Positions 54,216 to 61,999 of a DNA stretch of 64,000 bases are shown here, one piece after another; within the stretch, counting starts at the first letter, position 1, and each line of letters starts with the position of its first letter. Under the pieces are notes generated by a model, which made no database searches, was not told the DNA's origin, and saw only the letters and a list, made by a program, of their open reading frames with translations. The position numbers and the translations under genes are program-made. The stretch is from positions 2,480,001-2,544,000 of the forward strand of contig NZ_CP138200.1 of NCBI RefSeq assembly GCF_050859025.1, read 5' to 3'. This stretch comes from Wukongibacter sp050859025. Lineage in GTDB: Bacteria; Bacillota; Clostridia; Peptostreptococcales; Caminicellaceae.

Positions 54216-54989
54216 TTGTATTTGGGAGTTGATGTAGGCTCGATTAGTACCGATGCAGTATTGATTGACAATAAGAATAATATTCTAGCCTATCACATTG
54301 TTAAAAGCGGTTTTGATCATAAAGGCGCTGTAAATATGGCAGTTAAGGGTGTTTGTGAAAAAGCGGGAATAAGGTATAAAGATATCATAAGAATAGTTGG
54401 AACAGGGTACGGTAGACGTAACGTACCAGATATTTGCAAATCGGTTACCGAAATTTCATGTCACGCAATGGGTATACATACTATTTTCCCTAGAGTAAGG
54501 ACACTCATTGATATAGGTGGACAGGACAGTAAAGTAATTCGTGTATCCGATGAGGGATTTGTTGATACCTTTGTAATGAATGATAAGTGTGCTGCAGGAA
54601 CAGGTCGTTTTCTTGAGGTTATGGCTAACGCAATGGATGTAGGTGTTGACAAATTAGGTGAATACTCTTTAAGAGCAGCTAAAGCAGTTAAAATAAGCAG
54701 CACATGCACTGTTTTCGCCGAGTCGGAGGTTATATCAAGGATATCTGAAGGTGTTTCAGAAGAAGAAATTATTGCAGGCGTACATAATGCCATAGCAGAC
54801 CGTATAGTTGCAATGGTAAGTGCAGTTGGAATAAAGGAACATATAGCATTAACTGGTGGAGTGGCCAAAAATATGGGTATTAAAATTGCTTTGGAAGAAA
54901 GAATCGGCAGGGTGCTGGTTCCAGAAGAACCTCAAGTAACTGGGGCTTTAGGAGCAGCACTCTATGCCTTGAATTGTGGAGACTGTTAA
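54216..54989 (+). CDS. Activator ATPase of 2-hydroxyacyl-CoA dehydratase (HgdC/BadF/BcrA family)
   Basis: 257-aa actin-fold ATPase. Phosphate loops: GVDVGSISTDAVLID at the N-terminus, DIGGQDSKVI, and ALTGGVAKNMG. The two cysteines that hold the intersubunit 4Fe-4S cluster are visible in NDKCAAGTGRFLE (about residue 127) and SSTCTVFAESE (about 166). It injects electrons into component D with ATP hydrolysis. TTG start (MYLGVDVGSI) 1 base after the large subunit; only one activator serves both subunit pairs in the cluster. Confidence 0.95.
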   Translation: MYLGVDVGSISTDAVLIDNKNNILAYHIVKSGFDHKGAVNMAVKGVCEKAGIRYKDIIRIVGTGYGRRNVPDICKSVTEISCHAMGIHTIFPRVRTLIDIGGQDSKVIRVSDEGFVDTFVMNDKCAAGTGRFLEVMANAMDVGVDKLGEYSLRAAKAVKISSTCTVFAESEVISRISEGVSEEEIIAGVHNAIADRIVAMVSAVGIKEHIALTGGVAKNMGIKIALEERIGRVLVPEEPQVTGALGAALYALNCGDC

Positions 54990-55698
54990 ATTGGTTCGTG
55001 AAAGTAATCATCGAAAAATCGGTTGGTATTGCCCGTATACGCTTCCACCTATTTTGCAGAAAAAAAACATCAAGCTAGTTCAGATTCAATGGAGTCAAGG
55101 AAAAAATTCTTGCTTTGGAAATGTGAAATTGTGTAAGAAAATGACCTCACTATTGGAAATAGTGGAAAGAGGAGAACTGAACGGCTTGGTTATGCCTGAA
55201 TGCTGCAATTTATCTTACTCCATATTGGAATTCTTGAAGAAAGAATATATAGATTTATCGATATATAGTGTATATATTCCCAGAAAGGTCAACACTTTTT
55301 TTCTTGAAATCTTATACAATCAGTGGAACGCTTTATACGACAAATTAGGGAGTAATGAAGAAATTCCAAGTGGAGATTCAAATAAAAAAATATTCATATG
55401 GAATACAGAGAAAGACATAATTAAACAAAGTAACGATTTTTCCTTATCTTTCAGATCGAAAATAGACTGGTGTACTTTACCAAAGGACATAGAAATAAGG
55501 GGAAAGGACTTCAAAGAAATAATCTATGATCTCATAAAGACAGTAAATTGTCCTAGATTACTGTTTGAAAATAAAGAAGGAATATATAATCCTCGTAGCT
55601 ATCAAAGCTTTCAGGCACAAGACGAACAATGTATACTTCAAAAATATCATAGATCTATATCTGAAGCAGCTATAAAAGAAAGAAATGGTGATGATTAG
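54976..55698 (+). CDS. 2-hydroxyacyl-CoA dehydratase-like small subunit 2 (short)
   Basis: 240-aa relative of the HgdB superfamily, recognisable at its N-terminus (KIGWYCPYTLPPILQKKNIKLVQI; ELNGLVMPECCNLSYSILEFL, compare ILTNCCNGVQRLYDYI in the first copy). The C-terminal domain is much reduced and poorly conserved. Annotated from GTG 54976 (overlapping the activator by 14 bases); TTG 54991 with GGAG upstream is an equally good start. Precedes a large subunit, copying the small-large order of the first pair. Confidence 0.7.
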   Translation: METVKLVRESNHRKIGWYCPYTLPPILQKKNIKLVQIQWSQGKNSCFGNVKLCKKMTSLLEIVERGELNGLVMPECCNLSYSILEFLKKEYIDLSIYSVYIPRKVNTFFLEILYNQWNALYDKLGSNEEIPSGDSNKKIFIWNTEKDIIKQSNDFSLSFRSKIDWCTLPKDIEIRGKDFKEIIYDLIKTVNCPRLLFENKEGIYNPRSYQSFQAQDEQCILQKYHRSISEAAIKERNGDD

Positions 55699-55701
55699 CC
55701 A

Positions 55702-56895
55702 ATGAAAGAGCTTATACATAGAATGGATTTATCAGCAAGGCTTCATATGGGTATGGGTAATACCTATTTGGCAGAGTATATTGAGCTGCAAAAGGCTTCT
55801 ATAGAAAAGATTTGTGTAGGACATCCATACATAGCAAGTACCTTCTATATGCCTGGTGAAATATATAGGCTTTTTGATGTAGAAGCCATTTATATTGAAA
55901 GACTTGCGGGCTTTGCAGCGGCTAACCGCCTTCTTCCAGATATCAAGCTTTATAGCTGCGTGAATAGATTACCCGAATGTGCATGTTCATATCAGATTGC
56001 CTTTGACAGCTTGCTAAGAAAGAATTGCATACCGTATCCACGTGAGATTGTAGCTTTAAGCTATGCCTGCGATGATGCGTGGATGTACGGTTATTATGCT
56101 AGTGAAAAATATCGTACTCAATTTTACTTTATTGATGTACCTCGAAACTTAGAAATTTTGGGTGAACAGTTAAAGGCTTTATCCAGTAAGCTAAGAGGTA
56201 GGTACAGAGAGAAGAATTCAACTAGGGAAATTGTTGATATATCAAACAAGACAATAGCTTTAAAAGAAGAGATAGATAGATTACGATTTGAAAATCCTGG
56301 GATAATGAACAGTATGGATGCATTTCGAATGTTCACACTGTACAATGACTTAGGAAATCCTAAGGTTTTCGATGTATTAAATAATTTGAAGAAGAGAATA
56401 CATGAAAATTTAAAAGGATACACATCACCTACAGGTCCTAAGATACTTTGGTTAGGTGTAATACCGTTATATCATAATCGCATTGTTGCAGATTTAGAAA
56501 AGAGATATGGATGTAAAATTGTATACGAGGAACTATTTGATTTTACGAACCAGTATTTATCCGTTGAGAATTTTTTTTATGACCTCGCAAGTCGTATAGA
56601 GAAATCGGTATTTTTCTCGCTACAAAATCGTTTAGAGTCTATAATGCATTACAAGAAGGCAATGGGGTTTGACGGCATAGTTCATTTTTCTCAAAGAAAC
56701 TGCAGGTTTCTGCCTTCTATGGTACCTGTGCTGCGAAGAGAAATGGAAAAAGCAGGGATACCTTTTGTTGAAGTAGCAGGGGATGTAGTTGATCCTAATG
56801 ATTTCAATATAGAGAGGTTTTGGAATGTAATGGACGTGTTTTTTGAAAGTATTTATGGAGGGACGAAGTTTGGATATAAAGGTACAAGATATTGA
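55702..56895 (+). CDS. 2-hydroxyacyl-CoA dehydratase-like large subunit 2
   Basis: 397-aa superfamily member: GHPYIASTFYMPGEIYRLFDVEAIYIERLAGF, CACSYQIAFDSLLRKNCIPYPREIVALSYACDDAW, then ILWLGVIPLYHNRIVADLEKRYGCKIVYEELFDFTNQYL and IVHFSQRNCRFLPSM...VEVAGDVVDPNDFN. Closest in layout to the 52997 protein (both have IPLYxN / FAPLYAN and GDxVDPxxF). Starts 3 bases after the small subunit. Expected to form a second component D with different substrate preference. Confidence 0.83.
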   Translation: MKELIHRMDLSARLHMGMGNTYLAEYIELQKASIEKICVGHPYIASTFYMPGEIYRLFDVEAIYIERLAGFAAANRLLPDIKLYSCVNRLPECACSYQIAFDSLLRKNCIPYPREIVALSYACDDAWMYGYYASEKYRTQFYFIDVPRNLEILGEQLKALSSKLRGRYREKNSTREIVDISNKTIALKEEIDRLRFENPGIMNSMDAFRMFTLYNDLGNPKVFDVLNNLKKRIHENLKGYTSPTGPKILWLGVIPLYHNRIVADLEKRYGCKIVYEELFDFTNQYLSVENFFYDLASRIEKSVFFSLQNRLESIMHYKKAMGFDGIVHFSQRNCRFLPSMVPVLRREMEKAGIPFVEVAGDVVDPNDFNIERFWNVMDVFFESIYGGTKFGYKGTRY

Positions 56896-57610
56896 CGATA
56901 TAGCAATTCTTGAATTGCAGAGAGATCCTACTAACGGATTTAGTAGGGAGTTTCTATTACAGTTTATAGATGCTTTAAATATGGTGAATGAATGGAAGCA
57001 TGTAAAGGTCGTTATCTTGTCAAGCGCTAAAAAGCAGATATTCTCATCGGGTCTTGACTTAAGAAGCTTGATGGGTAATACCATGGATGAAACGGCAGAG
57101 CATGTTTTTGATGCAGTCCATCTTGTATATAAAATTGTTGAGAAAATACTTTCATCGGAAAAGATATTTATAGCTGTTTTATCTGGAGCTGTTATAGGTT
57201 CAGCGGTATCAGTATCATTGGCATGTGATTTTCGGATAGGAACTAGTGGAACATGGTTTTGGTTACCAGATCCTCAGTATGGGGGATTATTGGCTGACGG
57301 AGGCATTGATCTACTGAAGAATTTAATCGGAATATCAAGGGCAAAGATGATGTTGTTGACAAATGATAGAGTAAATTCTGAAAAGGCTTATAGATGGGGA
57401 TTATTGTATAAAGTTGTAGAAAATAGGGGGTTAGAGGATACAGCTTTTGCCGAAGCCAAAAGACTCTGTAGCTACTCGGCTAATACACTTGGATATACTA
57501 AAAAACTTGTTGATGAAGGTGCTCAGAGTAGATTTAAGGGAGATGAACTAAGAGAAATATTAAAGGACGATGAGATATATACTAGGCTACAGCAATATAT
57601 AAAAAGGTGA
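56870..57610 (+). CDS. Crotonase/enoyl-CoA hydratase-family protein lacking both usual glutamates
   Basis: 246-aa crotonase-fold protein. TTG 56870 (MDIKVQDIDDIAI) is preferred because GGAGG lies 8 bases upstream; the frame itself opens earlier. Oxyanion-hole regions IFSSGLDLRSLMG and LSGAVIGSAVSVSLACDFRIG are present. By alignment to rat hydratase, Glu144 is replaced by Ser (VSVS) and Glu164 by Asp (LPDPQYG), so simple enoyl hydration is unlikely; decarboxylation, isomerisation or thioester chemistry is possible. Overlaps the upstream subunit by 26 bases. Confidence 0.85.
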   Translation: MDIKVQDIDDIAILELQRDPTNGFSREFLLQFIDALNMVNEWKHVKVVILSSAKKQIFSSGLDLRSLMGNTMDETAEHVFDAVHLVYKIVEKILSSEKIFIAVLSGAVIGSAVSVSLACDFRIGTSGTWFWLPDPQYGGLLADGGIDLLKNLIGISRAKMMLLTNDRVNSEKAYRWGLLYKVVENRGLEDTAFAEAKRLCSYSANTLGYTKKLVDEGAQSRFKGDELREILKDDEIYTRLQQYIKR

Positions 57611-57624
57611 CAGGGGGAAGTAAG

Positions 57625-58374
57625 ATGGGACTTCAAAATAAGGTGGCATTGGTATCTGGAGGATCAAGAGGGATAGGTAGAGAAATTGTTTTGTCCCTTG
57701 CCAAGAGAGGAGCCTATGTTGGATTTACATACTTAAGTAATGGTGAAGCGGCTAAGCAGGTAGAGGAAGAGGCGAAAGGCCTAGAGGGTAAAGTAAAGGC
57801 TTTTCAGGTGGATATAAGGGATAGGGAACAGGTAAAAAAAATGGTAGAAGAGGTTGTGGGAATATGGGGGACTCTAGATATTATTGTTAATAATGCTGGG
57901 ATTTCAAAGGATAAGACTCTTCCCTTTATGGATATTGAAGAATGGAAAAGTGTACTTGAAACCAATGTATTTGGGGCTTTCTATCTGACTCAAGCTGCAG
58001 CATTCTATCTATTGAAAAAGAAGAAAGGTAGAATTATTAATATTAGTTCAGTTAGCGGTATAAACGGTATACCTGGTCAAACTAACTATTCTACTTCTAA
58101 AGCAGGATTGATAGGATTTACTCGCTCGCTTGCCAAGGAAGTTGCACGGTATGGAATCAGTGTTAATGCAGTTGCCCCCGGAGGAGTTGAGACTGATATG
58201 TTCAGAGCTTTGTCGGAAAAGCAAAAAGACAGTCTGTTAAAAAACGTTCCTATGGGAAGAATGTGCATGCCTGAGGAAGTAGCCCGTGTAGTGGTTTTTC
58301 TTTCAGATGATGATATGTCACCGGATTATTTGACTGGATCAACTATAGTTCTAGATGGAGGAATGGGATCGTAA
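57625..58374 (+). CDS. FabG-like 3-ketoacyl-ACP reductase (PKS ketoreductase)
   Basis: 249-aa SDR enzyme reducing beta-ketoacyl-ACP with NADPH. Motifs: TGxxxGxG-type VSGGSRGIGREI (about residues 9-20), NNAGIS, catalytic Ser in NISSVSG, YSTSKAG with Tyr and Lys, and the C-terminal LTGSTIVLDGGM. ATG 57625 follows AGGGGGAAG. With the KS/CLF pairs, ACP and FabZ it completes one reductive cycle leading to enoyl chains. Confidence 0.94.
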   Translation: MGLQNKVALVSGGSRGIGREIVLSLAKRGAYVGFTYLSNGEAAKQVEEEAKGLEGKVKAFQVDIRDREQVKKMVEEVVGIWGTLDIIVNNAGISKDKTLPFMDIEEWKSVLETNVFGAFYLTQAAAFYLLKKKKGRIINISSVSGINGIPGQTNYSTSKAGLIGFTRSLAKEVARYGISVNAVAPGGVETDMFRALSEKQKDSLLKNVPMGRMCMPEEVARVVVFLSDDDMSPDYLTGSTIVLDGGMGS

Positions 58375-59934
58375 ATGCGTAAAACAATTGATAAGATTAC
58401 AAGGCTTTGGGACAGAGAAACTTGCATTAACAGTATTTCTCATCATTTTCGAAGGGAAAGAAATGTTTCTGTTGCACTGATAGATATTGACTTCTTTACC
58501 AATATCGATTCAAAAGTTGGACGAGAAACAGGAGATAGAATACTGTTTAATATTGCTAGATATCTACAGGAAATTGAGTATGTAACAATAGGAAGGTATG
58601 GTGGAGATGAATTTATCATCATATTCTACAACACAGAAAGAGAAGAAGTAAAAGAATTAATTTATGGAATTCATAAAAACTTTAAGAAACAGAGATTTAT
58701 ACCAGCTGGTTCTTTGTATGAAAAAGTTCCGATAACTGCCAGTATAGGTCTAGCCTTTAGTTCAGAATATATAAACGGTTCACATCTTCTTTTAAAATCA
58801 GCAGAAATCGCCCTTGCCATGGCTAAAAAGAGAGGGCGAAATAGGGTTGAGTTAGCCGAAGATGATAAAATACGAATCATGAAGAAGAACGCAGTGGTGA
58901 ATACGGCAGTTGGAGGAGGCTTGAAGGGAGATTGTAAAGACAATACGAAGGCATTTAAAGCAGAAATTTCAGAACCCTATGGTGTGGACTTAAATAAAAA
59001 AGGTGAACTATATATAGTGGATAGAGGAAATCATAAGATAAAGAAGGTAAGCTATCAAGGACGAGTATGGACGGTAGCTGGTTCACAGCATTGTGGCTAT
59101 TTAGGTGACAATGGTCCAGCAACAGAAGCGAGGCTATGCAAACCAAGCGGGGTTGCAATAGATATTAAAAATAACATTTATATTGCTGATACGGGAAACC
59201 ACTGTATTAGAAAAATCGATAATAAAGGCATTATAACAACTATAGCAGGCTCTGGAGTCGATGGCTACAGTGGAGATGGCAATAAGGCTGTTTTGGCTGA
59301 GCTGAGCCGCCCGGGGGGAGTAGTTGTAGATAGAAATGGTAACGTTTATACAAACGACTATGGGAATAATGTCATAAGGATGATAACTCCAGAAGGATTT
59401 ATTTATACTGTTGCTGGTTCGGGAGAATATGGATATGATGGGGATGGAAATGATGCTTGTTTAGCAACTATGGATAGACCTTATGGACTTGCAGTTAGCA
59501 CTGATGGAAGTATGCTGTATATTGCAGATTATGGAAACAACTGTATTCGACAGGTAGATATGAATAGTAAAATTATCACAACCTTGTGCGGTAGTGGAGC
59601 AGCAGGCTATTGGGGTGATGGAGGTGATTGCTCAAAGGCATTGCTGAACGGACCGTTTTGGTTATGCCTGTGGGGAGATAAATATCTACTTGTAGCAGAT
59701 GGTAATAATAACTGTATTCGAATTGTAAATCTAGTCTCTAATCAGATTGAAACATTAGTAGGGGAAAAAGAGTACGGATACAGGGATAGTAAAAACATTG
59801 AAGATGTAAGATTTAATACTCCTGCTGGATTGGTTGTAGACTCAAAAAAAGATATTCTTTATGTTTCTGACTATGCAAACAACTCTATAAGGCGGGTATT
59901 GCTAAAAAATATTGCGAAGGTAAAGGGTATATAA
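58375..59934 (+). CDS. GGDEF domain fused to NHL-repeat beta-propeller
   Basis: 519-aa protein with an unusual domain order. Residues about 1-165 form a GGDEF diguanylate cyclase domain: LIDIDFFTNIDSKVGRETGDRIL, catalytic GRYGGDEFIIIF (about 73-84), and ASIGLAF. No RxxD inhibitory site is seen before GGDEF. From about residue 195 come five or six NHL/YVTN-like repeats (PYGVDLNKKGELYIVDRGNHKIKKV; PSGVAIDIKNNIYIADTGNHCIRKI; PGGVVVDRNGNVYTNDYGNNVIRMI; PYGLAVSTDGSMLYIADYGNNCIRQV; PAGLVVDSKKDILYVSDYANNSIRRV), each with GSGxxGYxGDG spacers. No signal peptide or membrane helix, so cytoplasmic. Starts right at the fabG stop, hence in the operon. Role unknown: signalling, or a scaffold. Confidence 0.88.
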   Translation: MRKTIDKITRLWDRETCINSISHHFRRERNVSVALIDIDFFTNIDSKVGRETGDRILFNIARYLQEIEYVTIGRYGGDEFIIIFYNTEREEVKELIYGIHKNFKKQRFIPAGSLYEKVPITASIGLAFSSEYINGSHLLLKSAEIALAMAKKRGRNRVELAEDDKIRIMKKNAVVNTAVGGGLKGDCKDNTKAFKAEISEPYGVDLNKKGELYIVDRGNHKIKKVSYQGRVWTVAGSQHCGYLGDNGPATEARLCKPSGVAIDIKNNIYIADTGNHCIRKIDNKGIITTIAGSGVDGYSGDGNKAVLAELSRPGGVVVDRNGNVYTNDYGNNVIRMITPEGFIYTVAGSGEYGYDGDGNDACLATMDRPYGLAVSTDGSMLYIADYGNNCIRQVDMNSKIITTLCGSGAAGYWGDGGDCSKALLNGPFWLCLWGDKYLLVADGNNNCIRIVNLVSNQIETLVGEKEYGYRDSKNIEDVRFNTPAGLVVDSKKDILYVSDYANNSIRRVLLKNIAKVKGI

Positions 59935-59937
59935 ACT

Positions 59938-60828
59938 GTGAAGATAATCATTATATCCTTAACCCTGTCATTGCTTTTGTATTGTGTCTATAGTCTAGTA
60001 AAGGCATATCTTCTTGTCCATACATTAAGTCATCCTTCCATAAGAAAACATAGGTCGTATATTGATAATACACTGGCATCTCATAGAAAGTTTGAGTTTA
60101 AAACAAAAAATGGTCTTAACTTAAAGGCAATAGAATATGAACCAGCTCTAGAGCCTAGAGGAACAATTATTGCATGTCATTATTTGGGCGGTTCTAAAGA
60201 ATCTATATTTCCATATTTAGAGTTCTTAATTGATACAGGATTTAGCGTGGTAAGCTTTGATTTTCGAAACCATGGTGAAAGTGATAGTGAAAAAATAACG
60301 AAATTTTCTCTCGATGAGGATGTTTTTTTATTTATGGAAAAAATTAAGGAAATGGGGATTGAAGGACCCTATGGTGTCATGGGGCTTTCTATGGGGGCAA
60401 CTCCTGCTCTCGCAGTTTTTGAACGATATCCAGAGATAAAAGCGGCAGTTATTGATAGTGGGCCACTTATTTATGTTAGGGAGTATTTTGATTATGTTTT
60501 AAATATTAAAGGAATAAAAAACCCTTTATGTCGGTTTTTCTTTAAGGTACTTTATCTTCATTTCGTAGGCTTTAAGCGTATGTCTGAAAATACTCTGAAA
60601 TGTCTTAAAAAGCTTAAAGGAAGACCGGTATTTTTTATTCATGCAGAGAAGGATTCTACTATAACTATAAAAAATGCCTTAAAAGCATTTGAAATTGTAA
60701 AATCCGATAAAACTCAGTTTTGGCGTGTACCAAAATCTAGACATTTAACGATTCTTAGTCAGAATGGGCAGGAATATAGGAAGAAAGTAATAGATTTTTT
60801 AAAGAACTCTCTTGACATTAAAGACTAA
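59938..60828 (+). CDS. Membrane-anchored alpha/beta hydrolase
   Basis: 296-aa protein with an N-terminal transmembrane helix (about residues 2-24, IIIISLTLSLLLYCVYSLV) and an alpha/beta-hydrolase domain: IIACHYLGGSKES oxyanion region, nucleophile elbow GLSMGAT (Ser151), Asp in IHAEKDSTI and His in KSRHLTI. GTG start, 3 bases after the GGDEF-NHL stop. The helix probably anchors the enzyme to the membrane. Because the NRPS has no thioesterase, this enzyme could release or trim the product, but that is inference. Confidence 0.82.
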   Translation: MKIIIISLTLSLLLYCVYSLVKAYLLVHTLSHPSIRKHRSYIDNTLASHRKFEFKTKNGLNLKAIEYEPALEPRGTIIACHYLGGSKESIFPYLEFLIDTGFSVVSFDFRNHGESDSEKITKFSLDEDVFLFMEKIKEMGIEGPYGVMGLSMGATPALAVFERYPEIKAAVIDSGPLIYVREYFDYVLNIKGIKNPLCRFFFKVLYLHFVGFKRMSENTLKCLKKLKGRPVFFIHAEKDSTITIKNALKAFEIVKSDKTQFWRVPKSRHLTILSQNGQEYRKKVIDFLKNSLDIKD

Positions 60829-60847
60829 TTTTTAGGAGGGATAATAT

Positions 60848-61981
60848 TTGGATGCTCATAAAAGTTTACAAACATCACCCTTTGTAATTATTACATCAGA
60901 TAGGAATGGTGGCTCTAGAAGTTTTTTTTCCATATTGACAGGAAAGTATTATGAAATAAACAAAAAAAATCTGCAGATTCTTGAATATTGCAAATATCCC
61001 AGAGAAGTGAGCAAATTGTTAGAGCAATTTGAAGGTAAAATCATTGATGAATTAGCTTCAAACAAACTTTTAGCAGACCCGTTAACGGTTTGGGAACAAA
61101 CAAATATAGAATATATGGAAATTGAAATAAGTACTATGTGTAACTGGAAATGTGAGTACTGCCCCTATACCTTTGATCCTAAACCTCCGAAGGTTATGGA
61201 TATGGATGTGTATAATGAGATAATAGATAAGGCACAGAGACATCCAACCTTAGAAACTATTGCCTTTAATGCATTCAATGAACCTACTCTAGACCCATAT
61301 TTTGAAGACAGAATACATAAACTGGCACAGACTGACTTAAAGCTACGCCTTTTTACAAACGGTAGTAATCTCGATGAGAGAAAAATAAAGCTGATTAAGG
61401 ATACCAATGTTATTGAGAAAATCAAATTCAATTTGCCAAGTATTGATAGGACTGAATTTAACCGCCTTACTGGTTCAAAGCTATTTGAGAGGACTATGAC
61501 AAATATTGAAAGAGCAATATTAGAAGGATTTGAAGTAGAAATTATTGTGAATGGAACAAAAGAGGAAGTTGAAAAGAATATAAGTGAAATAGAGAAGAGA
61601 TTTAAGGTCTTCGACAATGTTAATGTTGTACATTATATCACTATGGATAGAGCAGGATTATTAAAAAACAAATATGCTATGAACTACTATCATAAAGAAG
61701 AGCTATGTGGGTGTAGCAAGATTATTAAAGAGCTAAACATAAGTGTTGATGGAGACTTCTTGATTTGTACGATGGATTATTATCAAAATGATGTTTTCGG
61801 CAATATAAAGGATGGAGAAATATCCGATATTTTAAAATCTGAAAAAGCACAGCTTATTCGAAGAGGTGTTTTTGGAGCCGAAACTACACCGGATGACTAT
61901 ATATGCAGAAAGTGCTGGGCCATTATGCTTGCAAGGTTTGATGGTAGATATTCAAAAAGCATAAAACCTGTACTTAAATAA
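60848..61981 (+). CDS. Radical SAM/SPASM enzyme with N-terminal peptide-binding-like domain
   Basis: 377-aa protein. Residues about 10-80 (SFFSILTGKYYEINKKNLQILEYC...VSKLLEQFEGKIIDELASNKLL) look like the PqqD/RRE fold that binds leader peptides in RiPP maturases, though sequence alone is weak. The radical SAM core has CNWKCEYC (about residues 97-104) and LFTNGSNLDE. The C-terminal SPASM-type region has CGCSKIIKELNISVDGDFLIC and YICRKC, probably an auxiliary Fe-S cluster. TTG start (AGGAGGG upstream). No precursor peptide is visible in the tightly packed operon, so the substrate may be a carrier-bound amino acid, perhaps the D-Asn unit (speculation). Confidence 0.85.
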   Translation: MDAHKSLQTSPFVIITSDRNGGSRSFFSILTGKYYEINKKNLQILEYCKYPREVSKLLEQFEGKIIDELASNKLLADPLTVWEQTNIEYMEIEISTMCNWKCEYCPYTFDPKPPKVMDMDVYNEIIDKAQRHPTLETIAFNAFNEPTLDPYFEDRIHKLAQTDLKLRLFTNGSNLDERKIKLIKDTNVIEKIKFNLPSIDRTEFNRLTGSKLFERTMTNIERAILEGFEVEIIVNGTKEEVEKNISEIEKRFKVFDNVNVVHYITMDRAGLLKNKYAMNYYHKEELCGCSKIIKELNISVDGDFLICTMDYYQNDVFGNIKDGEISDILKSEKAQLIRRGVFGAETTPDDYICRKCWAIMLARFDGRYSKSIKPVLK

Positions 61982-61999
61982 TTGAATTGGAGTGAAAAT

